Notes: generated by a model from the letters alone, not told the origin. DNA of 64,000 nucleotides from Owenia fusiformis (GCA_903813345.2 CAIIXF020000006.1:31354024-31418023), one strand, 5' to 3'; positions 1 through 12,734 are shown, counted from the stretch's first letter. Numbers and translations are program-made.

Positions 1-1600
1 ACACATAACAGTGTGCTTTAACCTACACGTTACAATGTGCTTGCCTACACATTACAGTGTGCTTACCTACACACCACTATTTACTTACCTACACATCACG
101 ATGTGCTTACCTGTACATCACAGGGTGCTTACCTACACATTACAGTGTGCTTACCTACACATTGCAATGCTTACCTACGCATTACAGTGTGCTTACCTAC
201 ACATTACAGTGTGCTTACCTGCACATCTCGCTGTGCTTACCTGCACATCACTGATACCCTGCACATCATGACGTGCTTACCTGCTCATCAAAGTATGCTA
301 CCCTGTACATCACGTTGTGTTACCCTGCATATCACGGTATGCTACCCTGCACATCGCTGTGTGCTACTCTGCACATTACAGTGTGCTTACCTGCACATCA
401 CAGTATGTTACCCTGCACATCACGGTGTGCTAGCCTGCACGTTGCGGCGTGCTTATATACACATCACACTGTGTTACCCTACACATCACGGTGTTCTAAT
501 CTGCACATCACAGTGTGCTACCCTGCACATCACGGTGTGCCAGCCTGCACGTCACGGCGTGCTAATATACACATCACACTGTGTTACCCTGCACATCACA
601 CTGTGTTACCCTGCACATCACGGTGTGCTAACCTGCACATCACGGTGTGCTAGCCTGCACGTCACGGCGTGCTCATATACACATCACACTGTGTTACCCT
701 GCACATAACGTTGTGCTAACCTGCACATCACAGTGTGCTACCCTGTACATCACGGTGTGCTAGCCTTCACGTCACAGCGTGCTTATATACATATCACACT
801 GTACTAACCTGCACATCACAGTGTGCTACCCTGCACATCACAGTGTGCTAACCTGCATATCACGGCGTGCTAACCTACACAATAAAATGTGCTACCAATC
901 ACATAACTTTGTGCTTACTTACATATCTCAGTTGGTTAACCTTCATATCACAGTGTGTTTACGTACACATTACAGTGGCTTACCTGTACGCGCCATGTTA
1001 TGCATACATACACGTCCCGTTTTAATTTATCTGTACATCACAGTGTGTTTACCTGCATATAATGGTCTGCTTACGTTCAACTATCAGTGTGCTAACCTGC
1101 ACGTAATGGTATGCCTGCCTTTATATTACGGTGTGCTAACATTCACATCACGTTGCATGTCACAATAATATGCTTACCTATGCATGCATCACAGTGTGGT
1201 CACCTGTAAATCAGTGTGTACGATCTGCAAATCCCATTGTGCTAGCCTATATAGTACAATGTGCTTTCATGCACATCCCAGTGAGAGTACCTCTTCATTG
1301 CAATTTGATTGTATGAGCATTACAGTGCTTACATGTAGATCACAATGTGTTATCTTGTACACCACGTTATTCTTACCTAAATATCACTGTTTACCTCCAC
1401 AGCAAAGTATCTTGATATGCTTACCTGCACCTAGTGATGTGCTTACCTGCATATCATGGCGTGCTTTCTTGCACGTCATTACCTGTCCATTCGAATATGC
1501 TAAGCTGTATAAGATGTTAATGAATGTTCTTACACAACCCAGTGTGCTTGTCTGTATAGCAATTGTGCTAAATGCGCAATACATGCATTTGCGAATATAA
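1..1600. repeat. Degenerate 22-23 bp minisatellite
   Basis: Some seventy tandem copies of a 22-23 bp unit, roughly ACCTGCACATCACAGTGTGC, run from the window edge to about 1600. They become more diverged and lose register after about 1150. Open frames here are by-products of a repeat whose period is not a multiple of stop codons. The left end of the array lies outside the window. Confidence 0.93.
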
Positions 1601-1639
1601 GCGTGCACATTATCTTCAATGTGCTGTATCAACAAACTA

Positions 1640-2880
1640 ATATCTATGTCAAATAAACCATTGCTTTAACTATTTAGCCTTTGCCTGATTATACTGTAAC
1701 TTTAAAATGAATCTTAAATCTTAAAGCAAATACATGTTAACTTTTACCACCAAAACGTGTGAATTAAACTAACTACTCTGACTTTACCCGGGTCTTGTTC
1801 CACAAAAGGATTGTTTGAAAACGCCTCTTTTTATGATTTTAAAAGCCTAAAGTCAAAATGTTAAGCTTTTGCAACATTGCTCATTGCATTACGTTTTAAA
1901 ATTAATGAACAACCTTCTTGATGAAAGTAGTAGTTCGAAATCAAGCTTCACTGTCCTGTCATCTAGATCTACAAAAATGCTTTACGATTGTCTATCCTGG
2001 AATAAACTCTAATTTCAACTCTATATTAACCTATAACATTTTTAAAAATGGGCACATCCAAATGCCTTCGTATTAAGTTTTGATAATCTGTCAACCACAT
2101 TCTAGTTTTGAAGATATTTCAAGTAAGCTTATAAAACTACTTTATACGTGTAACTCTTTCTACATTGAAATATTTTGCTTTCCTTTTCTGAACAATTACT
2201 GTGAGAAAACTCAACTTTGAAAATAACGCCTGTGCAAGCACTATCAAACATCATCATCACCATCTTGTAAAGTCATTAAATAACTGATTATCTAGCCAAA
2301 AAGCGTTTTCCCAATCAAGCCTCTGTGTTTACGAGTTAGTAAAACATGTCGAGTCTTTGATTAACGTTTTTAACTAACTCCTATACGTTTAAACGTGTTT
2401 GATCTTTTCTGAAACCTGTATTTTTTTGAAAATCTAATATGTCATTACTTGTTATCAAGTTGAAATTCTGAACATTGACCACTAAATTTGATCTTTCTAC
2501 AAATTATTTCTTTTTACTGCCTGCTTTATATACCCTTTATTTTTTAAACGAATCGGTTCATCTAAATAGCTATTGTGAAACAAACCTATCAATTTTTGAA
2601 TATCAATCTCTCAGTTCTAATACCGAGGAAAAGAACATAAAATACGAAAAGAACTTGTAAAGGCCTCCCAATTGAGGAAACACTATAACATGTTGGTACA
2701 AGTACTTGTACGTACATAGATTGAGATCTACGAAGAAGACCTCTAAACAAATCTTGTAAGCACCGAACTACTGTCAGTAATGTAAATCCCTGAAGAGATA
2801 TCTAGCATTTCAAACAATAACATAAGAAAACATAATAATTTAATTGGCTACTTAACTTATTCGTGATTGCAGTAGTCGTT
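1640..2880. other. AT-rich stretch without recognisable gene
   Basis: No splice-bounded coding pattern, tandem repeat or inverted repeat was recognised. The only open frame of note (about 2475-2660) is low-complexity and AT-driven. Confidence 0.5.
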
Positions 2881-2884
2881 GAGC

Positions 2885-3076
2885 TCATTGCTCCCAAAAT
2901 GACCTTGATATGGCCCAGCTTCGCCGCATTGAAACCAGACATCGGTCATCATTGGTAATCATGCTCACCCCGGCACTGCCCGATACTATGTTGTCGTAAA
3001 ACAAGTTGCGACCTCTGGAGTCTAGTGGTACATACTGTAGGACATCCAGAACTTTCTTCTGTAATATTCTCCTCAT
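2885..3076 (-). CDS. Unrecognised short coding-like frame
   Basis: A 63-codon minus-strand frame whose base composition is clearly more GC-rich than its AT-rich surroundings. The translation has a natural residue mix and the stretch GRNLFYDNIVSGSAGVSM. I do not recognise a family. It could be one exon of a host gene or a transposon remnant. A second minus-strand frame (3105-3290) lies just upstream but shows no clear join to it. Confidence is low. Confidence 0.25.
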   Translation of the reverse strand: MRRILQKKVLDVLQYVPLDSRGRNLFYDNIVSGSAGVSMITNDDRCLVSMRRSWAISRSFWEQ

Positions 3077-3580
3077 ATGACTGTGCTATTGTAAGTCAGC
3101 TGTTTCAACTATGTAGTAACGAGTAATATGGAGGTTTCTTCAAATGTGTCTTGAACTTTCGAATTAAATTCGACAAAAGTTGTCTAATCTGTTGGTTTAT
3201 TGAATAAAACGAAGTGTATGTGTTGACTACACGGTGACAAAGCTCAGAATGTCTTTCTATACACTCTACCTTCACCACGAAAACATCCACTCACTCACAT
3301 AACTCTACATTGAACTGAACTCATCGTTCAGCCAATAGAAAGCATTTATGTTCTAAAGTCGCTACGCTCCACCGAACATAAATAGGCACTATAAGCACTT
3401 GTTTTATTAGTAAAAAGGTGATTCAAGTTAAATCAAAATGCTTTACTTAATCCATTGAGAAAAAATGTCTTCTAAATTCAAAAAAATATTGAGGCTTATT
3501 TGAGTCACATTATAACATGAAAACATAATTATACAAACTCAATTTGTTTTCCTAATATGCACCCATAATACTGGAAATAA

Positions 3581-3676
3581 CTTGGGTACGAATTGTCCTG
3601 GGTACCAGTTATCTTGGGTACGAGTTGTCTTGGGTACCAGTTATCTTGGGTACGACTTGTCTTGGGAACCAGTTGA
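3581..3676. repeat. Six copies of a 16-bp repeat in two alternating forms
   Basis: Six exact-length 16-bp units alternate between CTTGGGTACGAGTTGT and CTTGGGTACCAGTTAT types, giving a 32-bp higher-order period. The layout resembles the 15-bp repeats at the ends of the element at 8763-10373, but no partner copy in inverted orientation was found. Confidence 0.85.
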
Positions 3677-4049
3677 CTAGGAAGCATTTTAAAGGTCTAA
3701 GTTGCTCATGACACCACAAGCTATTCAGATATGTAAGATCTCTAAATAATTTTTATAGTTCTGAGAAACTCATCCTTAAATATTGTCCAACGATGTGCAC
3801 TATGTTGTTTATTGCCACATGGACAAGTAGCAATACACCCTTGACTAGAAACTTTGTATAGCAATTTTCGCTGCCTTTTGCCATTTTACATTTGCGAATT
3901 GCCAAGGACATATGTTTCTTGTGTTGCTACGAAGGTTTGTTTGTGAGTACTGGTACAAGACACCCATCTTTGATATATCTTCAAATAGGTATTGCACTTT
4001 GAGATTCATATAGTAATTTAGAATGCTACCTTGAAGGACATAAGAAACT

Positions 4050-4262
4050 TTAAGAGCTCTTTTTAACTCTCATCCTTCTTTGCAAGCAACATTCTGTATC
4101 ATCAGACTGAATACAAATTCTCTCAACATTGAACTCCTTTGTCTTGTCTGCAGCACTGTAATAGACATGGGCCATAAGGAGAGTGTCAACTTCTTCATGA
4201 TCAGTATTTGATAGATAAGTTGCAACTATCAGTTTTGCAAAGTTCAATAGCAGCTCTGCCAT
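4050..4262 (-). pseudogene. Fragment of mobile-element-associated protein (HEEVDT / SDDT motifs)
   Basis: The 70-residue frame contains SNTDHEEVDTLLMAH followed after about 25 residues by IQSDDTE. This spacing resembles the conserved HEEADT...SPDTDV pair of a domain common in invertebrate repeat-associated proteins (family memory, not searched). In another frame downstream on the same strand, near 3800, the sequence reads like a further cysteine-bearing piece. The frame is short and unconnected, so I treat it as a relic. Confidence 0.4.
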
Positions 4263-6058
4263 AAGTGAAATTCATCCCATTTTAGAGATACAGTAACATT
4301 GCTTCACAAACCAAAGACAGCTTTACCATTTTGTAATCCTTTCCAAAATCATCTTGTTGGCTGTTCTTCATTTCACAATGTTTACATTTACCAAAATATC
4401 CCCAAGCCCAATATCTATCATGAACTTCCTAATTACACCACCCTTAGGTGTAATATGGAAATCACCAAGCATTTGACAACATTGCATTTGATATGAGGGA
4501 ATTCAACCAATATGGCTTGATCACTGGTTATAATTATCACAGTACTATACCCCATTATTTTTAAATATATTCCAAGTACTGTATAAGTGGTATTTAATCC
4601 GAGTGGTTAATTTGCCGAATGGTCAAATTTTATCAATTTCCTTATTTTAATTTTCCTAATGACAAGAAACTTCCCATTGGATAACATTATGAAGACAATA
4701 TTTCCGACATTTAATTTGGCAAAAATTAGGCAATAGGCAAATTAAATGATTAGGCAAAATTACCACTTATACAGTATTGTACTATACATTGCATAGATTC
4801 ATGAGCAGTTTGCAACATATCATAACCAGAAAAGCCCAATGGACAAAGATAGAGAATACCCGCCCCATTTGCAACTCAACTTTAAATGTCAAATTTTTAG
4901 ACTAGTATACTCATGAAGTTCCTGACACATCTGAAAAATATCAAATAATACATAGTATTGATCTAGAATAGCGACAACTTTGTTAAAGTCTATACTTTGA
5001 AATTGTTTGGTTTTTATATTTCTGGTTATTTTTTCAAAATAAATGGGGTAGGGGAGATATGTAAGCTCTAATATAATGACAGGCTTTCCAATATACATTT
5101 TTAAATACCTTAAATCAAAATAGGCAGGCAAAAGAACAGATTTGATCTTCCCTAATAAATGGGTTAGGGGAGATTTGAAAGCTCTAATATGAACATTGTT
5201 TGTCTACTATACATTTTCAGTACCTTAAATGGAATAAAACATGTACAAGAACAGATTTAATCCAAAATGTATCAACCAGTCAGCAAGATATGAGGATCTT
5301 TATGTTACTGCTGAAAGCAGCATTGATTAAAAAATGCCAAGTTTTGTCCTTAAATGTCTCATTTCTAGCCACTTGAATACCAATAAAAGTTCTGAAAAAT
5401 CTTAAAAATATTAAATAACACATAATATTGATAATAGAATAGCTACAACTTTATGAAAGTCTATAATTTCAAGTTATTTTATTTTTTTATATTTCTCGTT
5501 TATTTTCCATAATTGATGGGGTAGGGGAGATCTGAAAGCTCTAATATGAATATTGTTTGTCTACTATACATTTTCTATACCTTAAATGGAAGAAGACATG
5601 CACAAGAACAGATTTGATTGAAAATGCAACAATCAGACAGCATAAAACTCAAGATATGAGGAACTATATATTACTGCTGAAAGCGAAAATGATAAAAAAA
5701 ATGCCATGTTTTGTCCTTAAATGTCTCATTTCTAGCCACTTGTATACCGCTATAGGTTCGGAAATATCTTAAAAACATTAAATAACACATAATATTGACA
5801 TAGAATAGCTACAACTTTGTTAAAGGGATAATAACCTCAAGTAAAAACTATGATTCATCAGAATAATAAGTCTATAATCAAAAACATGACCCGGGTATGA
5901 GCGACGATCTTCTAATGCATCGGCAGATATATTGGAATTAATTTTGAGGTATTGGATCTTCACCTGGATTATGGAGGTCGCCATAACCTACCTATGAATA
6001 TTCATGAGCGGCGTCACTGCGACTCGACAAATTCCAGCTTTTTGATTGGCCCGAAAAA

Positions 6059-6070
6059 TGCGCATGCGCA
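6059..6070. promoter_or_regulatory. Perfect NRF1-type palindrome
   Basis: TGCGCATGCGCA matches the NRF1 consensus exactly and is palindromic. Related half sites occur near 7132, 7171 and 7209. Whether it is used as a promoter here is inference. Confidence 0.45.
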
Positions 6071-6866
6071 ATTGTAGCGGGGCGGCCACATTGAAAAATA
6101 TTACGAACTTCTTAACAAGAAAATGGAGCAATTTGAAGATTTTGACGATGTATTTGGCATATTGACATACTATAATATGATATCACCTGTTCGAGAAAAA
6201 CATGACCATGTTCACATCAATACTTACAATTCATAGAATTAACTCCCAAAGTGCCAATCAAAACCTGACCAACTCGTGAACGTTGGTTACCGACATGACA
6301 GGAAAATGCGTTAATTTTATGTTGACAATCAATTATCTCTCGATCGTTTTGCTTGAAGATTAAACATATTCGGATCTTTTATTTAATAAAATGACGAATG
6401 GCAGATATTAATTGGATTTTTGACACTCTGTTATATAAGGCAGAACTAATAATGTATTCCCCATCATGAATGATCGCGATCGATGACGCAATGTTCGTCA
6501 TTTCGATCACCATGGAGGTGTATTACTGTTGTATTTACAGTAGACAACAAACAATTTAAAGGCTCGTAGACCTAGTATGTTATATTTATTTCACAAATAT
6601 GGTATTAAGTTATAAAGCTATTAAAGACATACGATACGATACAATTCAAAAAGTTTTTTCAAAATGGCGTCGACCTAACCGGCACATGGCCTGGTTCAGT
6701 TCTCTTTTTGGGACCGGCATTGCTCGCCTTGAATCCGTTTTCTTTGGTTTCTTGTGACAGAATACATGTATGTATGGTATGGCAACTGCCCGAACGACAG
6801 TGAGATTCCATTGTCGATAACGACAGTGTTATTTCTGTTGCCGATAGCAAACTGTCGTGGGTAAAC

Positions 6867-6874
6867 CCGGAAGT
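6867..6874 (+). promoter_or_regulatory. ETS-type core site
   Basis: CCGGAAGT, a canonical ETS/GABP core, lies inside the TTAA-flanked insertion together with NRF1 and YY1 motifs. Confidence 0.35.
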
Positions 6875-7649
6875 AAAATAGTGTTCAATCTACGCCGTTT
6901 GAGGAGAAAATCAGCTAAAACAACTTGCCCCGCGTGTCTAGAACCATCATCACTGTAGCGTCTATATAATCAATACTTACTTGAAATATCCTGACATCGA
7001 ACTAAATAAACCACTCTAACTTCAGTTGTTATTCATTTTTATTCACCAATCTATTTTGAAGAGCTTTTGAAGAGCGATTTCAGCATTTGAGGCAATCTGC
7101 GCCAGTTCCTCTTGATTCGAAATCTAGTTCATGCGCATTAGAATGAATAATTTGATTGGCTTAATTACAAAAACACATGCGCACTTGTAAATTATTTCAA
7201 ACTACTAGGCATGCGCGAAGAGTTGAAGCAAAAACGAAACTGCTGCAGATTACCCTATACTTATTCGATGGAGGAATTGGAAAATTCTTTATTCAAAATG
7301 TTTTCCCGTATTGGGGAGAAAAAACACAACCCCAGGATAGATATAGGACGACAAACAAGACAATAATAAGTAGGAATCTTTGATTGTTAAAAGCCGTGCA
7401 TGAAACTTTTCAGAAACTATAGTAAGTGACACTGTTTTATTTTAAATGTGTTCTATTCCCCGGGGATTCGGTCCACGACAACGACAGCTGGTTTTAACTG
7501 TCGACAGATTTTAATTCTACCGTCACCAGCCGACTGTCGTTCAGGCATTTCTTTTAAAGTCCTTATCCCAAGTCTAGCTTTATCAGTGGAAATATTTGAA
7601 CAATTTACCGCACAACACATAGGCATTTTCCTTTGTTGTGAATGCTTTC

Positions 7650-7688
7650 AAGATGGCGGCTCAGGTCGCAGAAACGTCACACTTCCGG
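7650..7688 (+). promoter_or_regulatory. YY1 and ETS-type sites
   Basis: AAGATGGCGGC (7650-7660) matches the YY1 consensus. ACTTCCGG (7681-7688) is an ETS core on the other strand. Shortly downstream an ATGGCGAGC in a good start context opens a 39-codon frame (about 7714) that ends without a known domain. Confidence 0.35.
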
Positions 7689-8269
7689 TCTACATCCGGG
7701 TCTCTGAGGGAAATATGGCGAGCCCCGTCCAACAGACAACTGGGTCACTGGGTCAATTTATGATTTTTATTTTCAATATTATACAAAAACTAACACATAA
7801 CAAGATTTTCAACTTATTGCATTTTATTCAGTAGTATTGTAACTACATATAATGATGATTAGAATACCTGACATTATTTCCGCTTTAAAGTTTATAATTT
7901 CAAGTTATTTTATTTTTTCATATTTTTCGGTAATTTTCCATAATAAATGGGGTAGGGGAGATCTGAAAGCTCTCATATGAACAATGGTTGTCCACTATAC
8001 ATTTTCTACACCTTAAATGGAAGAAGACATGTACAAGCACAGATTTAATCAAAAATGCAACAACCAGTCAGCATTAAACTCGAGATATAAGGAACTATAT
8101 GTTAATGCTGAAAGCGAAAATGATTAAAAATGCCAAATTTTGTCCTTAAATGTCACATTTCTAGACACAAGTATACTAATGAAGGTCTTGAAACATCTTA
8201 GAAACCTTACATAACACAGAATATTGATATAGAATAGCTATAACTTTGTTTGAGTTGAACATTTTGACC

Positions 8270-8750
8270 TCTTGTAGTTTCCATTTTTAGCCAATTTTTT
8301 CTAAAAAATTCAAGGTATGTCTTCTTCGGACCAGTATTTAGATATGTTCGCAAGAGTTATATGCTTCGCAGGCGAAATCCTTTATGCAGGACACCCTAAT
8401 AGAATAAAAAATACACAGAAATTCCATCCAGCTCATTAAGTCATTTTTTCAGTCTCAATATCAACGAATATAGTCATTAAAACCAAAGTTTCAAGATTCC
8501 ATGTTACTCAAGCACTTCACGTTATCCTAGGTCATACTGACCGGAAACATGATTATGTTATTATGATCACGTGATACTGGTCATGTGACTTTGTTTATAT
8601 TAGTGACAGAAGTATGAAAAAATAAGCACGGTGATATCCCAAGAAATTAACAGATTTGACATAGTTATGATATCATATTTCGAGTATTTGTATCATAAGG
8701 GTTTAAAGTATATATGTTGGCACTTTTTGGTGCATATGTATTCAAAATAA
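8270..8750. other. Unannotated spacer
   Basis: Nothing recognised between the tandem array and the 9-bp-TSD element, apart from a short GAAG-rich imperfect hairpin near 8345-8385. Confidence 0.4.
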
Positions 8751-8762
8751 GGTATTGTCTAA

Positions 8763-10373
8763 GGGTACACCCCAGTTGTCCGAAACCCAGTTCTCCGAAA
8801 CCCAGTTGTCCGAAACCCAATTCCCCGAAACCCAGTTGTCCGAAACCCATTACTCCGAAAAATAAAGTCATAATTTACCAGAGAAAGGGGGGGGGGCGTA
8901 GCTTACTTAAGCTTACGTCAGTTTCATGTCATGTATTTGGCCAAATTAATGGCATGGACGTATTCTGATATTCATAGATCTCTCTCTCACTTTGAATTGC
9001 ATCCATTGCATGGCGTTACCAGAATGGCAGGAACGGGAGATTTATTTTACATCGATATATTACGGAACAGTTTATCTTATCTTCTTCAATCTCTTTTATA
9101 TGGGCAAAATAAAATGAAACATTTTGAAACAGATAAAATAAGTTATCGCATAGAACTTTAAGAATAAAACAGTATACAAATTACGTTGTCAAAATATTTC
9201 GTCGCATTTAATTTCTTAGTCTCGGTCTCTTATCAAATCGTAAAAGAATAAAACATTCTAAACTTAATCACTTGGGATTTATGTTTCAGCATTCGTTTCA
9301 GGCATTTGTTTTTTATGTTCTTCTCCTGAAATGTATTTGTTTGACAATAATCACATAAATATGCCACGCAAACAAACGGGCGTGACTTCAATTTCTTGTC
9401 TGTCTGAGGACGTATTGGGAACGAGGTAGAATTAAAGAATTCTTATGAACGAGTCATGCAAGATACTAGAACTAGTAAAGTAATGTATTGGATAAGTTAA
9501 TTTCTGATGGATCTGGATAAAATATATTTCAAAACTTTGTCAACACTAGATAACTTCATTTAGGCAGATATAGTATATTGATTTATCCCACGATTAATGT
9601 GTTATCTGTACAATAACAGCTATTGATATTTCTGATATTATTGCAATCCGTGTGATATTTTCCAGAAAATCGTTTATCAAACTCATATGCGTGTGATATC
9701 GTTTATCTCACGCATATCCGTGTGATATCACATTTGCATTTCGCGCCACAATATTGTTGAAAAATAGGTCAGATAATTTATTCTCTTTTGAGAAAATAGG
9801 TCTGCCAGTGTCCTGGAAATTGGATCAGAACATCACAAGGTGATTGTAATCATGGGATAAACCCAATATCACATAATTTTTCGTGATATCATTTTATTGC
9901 CTCGTAGATATCAAATATCAACACTCATTCGCTTCGCTCACTCGTGTTGATATTTGATATCAACTCGGCGATAAAAATGATATCACTCAAAATGATGTGA
10001 TATTCTGTATATATTTGGCTATCATGCGTTTAAAATACGTTCCTAAAACTATGAAGACGTTAGGTGAGAAATATTGCTTTTGTACGTTCGAAAAGTATTT
10101 GGTTGTATTTTGTAGTTCTCAAGTTACCCATGAACTTTCGTGGGCTAATTAACGTCTTGACTTAGCATATTTAGCCTAATTTTGCAATGATGTCAACGTG
10201 ATTCAAATGTTATGCTGTCGTGATTCGCAGAGGTTGCGACAAGATTCGTTTTAAGAAATTGTATTTTTTTTATAAGATACCTTAAATAATTTTCGGAGAA
10301 CTGGGTTTCGGACAACTGGGTTTCGGAGAATTGGGTTTCGGACAACTGGGTTTCGGACAACTGGGTTGACCCC
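8763..10373. mobile_element. MULE-like non-autonomous element with 9-bp TSD
   Basis: A perfect 9-bp direct repeat ATTGTCTAA flanks the element (8754-8762 and 10374-10382). Termini are inverted: GGGTACACCCCAGTTGTCCG on the left and GGGGTCAACCCAGTTGTCCG read inward from the right. Both ends continue into tandem copies of a 15-bp unit CCCAGTTGTCCGAAA (about six on the left to 8858, five on the right from 10293) in inverted orientation. No transposase frame is present in the 1611 bp. A 9-bp duplication with long repeated ends is typical of Mutator-like elements. Confidence 0.85.
9883..9986. repeat. Long palindrome with conserved loop
   Basis: GATATCAAATATCAACAC (9907-9924) and its exact complement (9944-9961) form 18-bp perfect arms. 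Outer arms around GTGATATCATTTT extend the foldback. The loop CTCATTCGCTTCGCTCACT recurs with few changes in palindromes at 42.76 and 43.21 kb. Confidence 0.85.
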
Positions 10374-10389
10374 ATTGTCTAAACTATTA

Positions 10390-10980
10390 ATCTACCTTGT
10401 AAAGTCAGGAATGTTAATTATGGAAAGAAGTAGATTGTCCTTTTGATTTTGTGCGAGAAGATCTGTAACCATTAATTTGTTTAATGTTCATGACTTTATA
10501 AGGATTCTGTGGAGATACTTGAAATAATGTCAGTCACTATCTGATCGATTACTTACATAAGATCACCCATATACAATGATCACTCATGTGACCAGTGTTC
10601 ATTATGAGAGGTTGGAGTATCTATGGGGGTGTGGCTGACTTTGTTTGAGCATTTGTCGTAGACCCAGTGGCGCCCACTACGATCGATGTCTCATCTCTGA
10701 CAACTGAGTCACCGGGTTGTGTAGAAGTTCTATTATTGTTACCTCTGGCAACAGTGTTATAGGCACGAGAGGGTATATTCGGTCTGGTCTGGGCAAGTTG
10801 CTGTCGGACCTGATCGTCCACTTCAGATGTTATTCCGAATGTCATAACATCTCCTCTCTTTTATAAAAAATATCAACCTGATAATCATTGTGTAATGACC
10901 CGAGGGCGCCCCAGGGAATGACTAACTAATGAGCATAGTGTAACAAGCCAGATAAAGAAATTGAAAGAAAGTGTGCTAAA
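10390..10980. other. Spacer and possible SINE body
   Basis: The minus-strand frame at 10621-10845 has no recognised domain. The stretch 10870-10985 may be the body of the tRNA-headed repeat that follows. Confidence 0.3.
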
Positions 10981-10985
10981 TTCAA

Positions 10986-11050
10986 TGCCCCGCATGGGAA
11001 TCGAACCTAGGTTCCTAGTCTGATGCTCTACCGACTGAGCTATAAAGGCT
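10986..11050 (-). repeat. tRNA-derived SINE head or tRNA pseudogene
   Basis: Read on the minus strand, the sequence has a perfect A box (TAGCTCAGTCGGTAGAGC) and a B box (GGTTCGATTCC). The anticodon and variable region between them are shortened, and the acceptor arms do not pair. This is not a functional tRNA. It fits an RNA polymerase III-type head of a SINE that continues toward 10870. Confidence 0.6.
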
Positions 11051-12160
11051 TACTTCCTATCAACGGTCGTTTCACTTGTTTAGGACCCTATCTTCATGAA
11101 TATGTAACTGGACGAAACGGGGAAGGGAAAGGGACTTTTAAACAGAGACTAATATAGCAAATATAACATGCAACACGACAAGCAATATAAAATATAACAA
11201 TATGTACAAGGTTCATTTAATTTAATATAAAACAGAACATAGAACACAAATAAAACACGAACGTGATTATGATATTTGAACTAGTTATAGTATTACGGAA
11301 ATATAAAAATGTCTATTTAAAATGTCTATATAACTAGAATTACAGAAATGTATATTAAAATATAATAAAAGCTATGCGAGACGATATAAGGCACTTGGTT
11401 GTGGGAAATCGTCCTTCAAGTGGGCGTGGAAAGTTCTGCTCGAGATGGCGGGGAACTTGGTTGACTGTGTGATGAAATCCCACGGTGATGGTTTCTTCGA
11501 TCAGCGAATTCCAGCTGCTACGGCACCCCAACGGACTGCTGTAGATTCACAGCTTACGAATCCTTTATCTTAGGTTGCTCATTGCTGTCTATCGTCGTTG
11601 ATGAAGTCTAACACGGTGTCACATCCAGTTTAGGAACAGGAATCCTTTCACCTAGAAAATGTGCATACCCCTACCTTGTAGTCGTGCCTCCAGATATCGT
11701 CTGACGCCCTACAACGTTGGCGATCTAACATTCGATTCAATCGTGAGTTGATACAAAATCAACCAATCAGATTATAGATAAATATTTCCAACTCGCGTTC
11801 GAGTTGCGTTTTCCGTCGTGGTTTGCTTCTTCGAAGTTACAAAACCGGTTTACTTTTAATTAGTCTACCACACAGGATTCATATGTAAAGTGTTACTCCC
11901 TTTTTGTGTTTCAGTGAAATAGACTTTAAAATATTATACTACCGCAACTGCGAAAGCTTTATGCATTAATGATTTCGTTAAGCAGACCATTACAAATATA
12001 TTTAAAGTTGCCGTATAACAAGCCGGTTCACGTCATTGGAAATTCAACATTCAGTCAAAGTGATATCATATTTGAAATTTTCTTTTACGGGACATATTTT
12101 AATTTGTATTTAATATCAGGTACATAAGGGTAATATAAAAATTGAACCACCGAAACTGAT
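11051..12160. other. Unannotated AT-rich stretch
   Basis: No coding pattern recognised. 11100-11400 is strongly A-rich on the plus strand. Confidence 0.4.
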
Positions 12161-12164
12161 GGAT

Positions 12165-12380
12165 ATAAGGAACACGTAGGTTATCGCAAACAATTTCAGA
12201 CATGGATCATGACTATTTTCTGACAATGAAGACAAGTTTATCTTTTAGATCCATTCATTATCTCAAAGAAGATTATATACAGTAATAACAAAGTCAAACA
12301 AACTCGGAGATATTTACTAGCAATCAACCCATCAACACACTTTTCAAAGATGTTCACCTCATTTTCATTAAAAATGCAAT
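12165..12380 (+). repeat. Dispersed repeat, copy related to 62.4 and 63.0 kb
   Basis: Segments such as GTAGGTTATCGCAAACAA, TATTTTCTGACAATGAAG and TAGCAATCAACCCATCAA recur at 62400-62620 (same strand) and 62880-63060 (opposite strand). Part also recurs at 39960-40065 (opposite strand). Confidence 0.75.
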
Positions 12381-12734
12381 CATTTTTACATGCTAAAAGA
12401 CCCCATGCAGAACAGTTCTAGTGATAAAGACAATCTTCCCATTACAAACCAAAGGCTTTACCAAAATGCCCAAAAATCACTATTTTGTTTTGTATTTTGT
12501 TTACCACCAATGAAGGTGAGCAATACCTCTTGGGTATATCCCGTATATATACGGTCGTAATTTACGTAATTAACTTGAAAGATAGACCCAGAAACCCCTC
12601 CTTGAAGGAGCCCTGTGTTCTTTTATGTGCACTTATACATAGACATACAAGTACACACCACGGCCTTTCGTACGAGTTGCGGACCACTCAGTCAAACACC
12701 CTGAAGTACTTCACGCAAACAAGCAAATTAAGTC

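Larger units (their letters stand above)
5824..7884. mobile_element. 2.06-kb TTAA-flanked insertion
   Basis: TTAA occurs at both borders (5820-5823 and 7885-7888). The flanking repeat, with one TTAA removed, re-forms the sequence seen intact in the neighbouring tandem unit. Termini are imperfect inverted repeats: AGGGATAATAACCTCA on the left and AGCGGAAATAATGTCA read inward from the right. No transposase frame is visible. The inside is more GC-rich than its surroundings and carries promoter-like motifs. TTAA duplication is typical of piggyBac and some other cut-and-paste families; the family is not decided. Confidence 0.75.
4880..8265. repeat. Tandem array of about four ~355-bp units, interrupted
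   Basis: Successive units share segments such as AAATGGGGTAGGGGAGATCT, a CTTAAATGGAAGAAGACATG stretch, TTTTGTCCTTAAATGTCTCA and GAATAGCTACAACTTTGTTA. Units begin near 4998, 5150, 5480 and 7889. The third-to-fourth unit junction is split by the TTAA-flanked insertion at 5824-7884, and the other units show the uninterrupted form of that site. Confidence 0.85.

Noticed and set aside
11-1168. Several long open frames with Cys/His-rich translations
   Set aside because: They are translations of the 22-bp minisatellite in different frames and carry no independent coding signal.
10621-10845. 74-codon minus-strand frame with Ser/Thr/Asn-rich translation
   Set aside because: No recognised domain or splice signals; next to a SINE head and may be repeat sequence. 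Not enough for a gene call.
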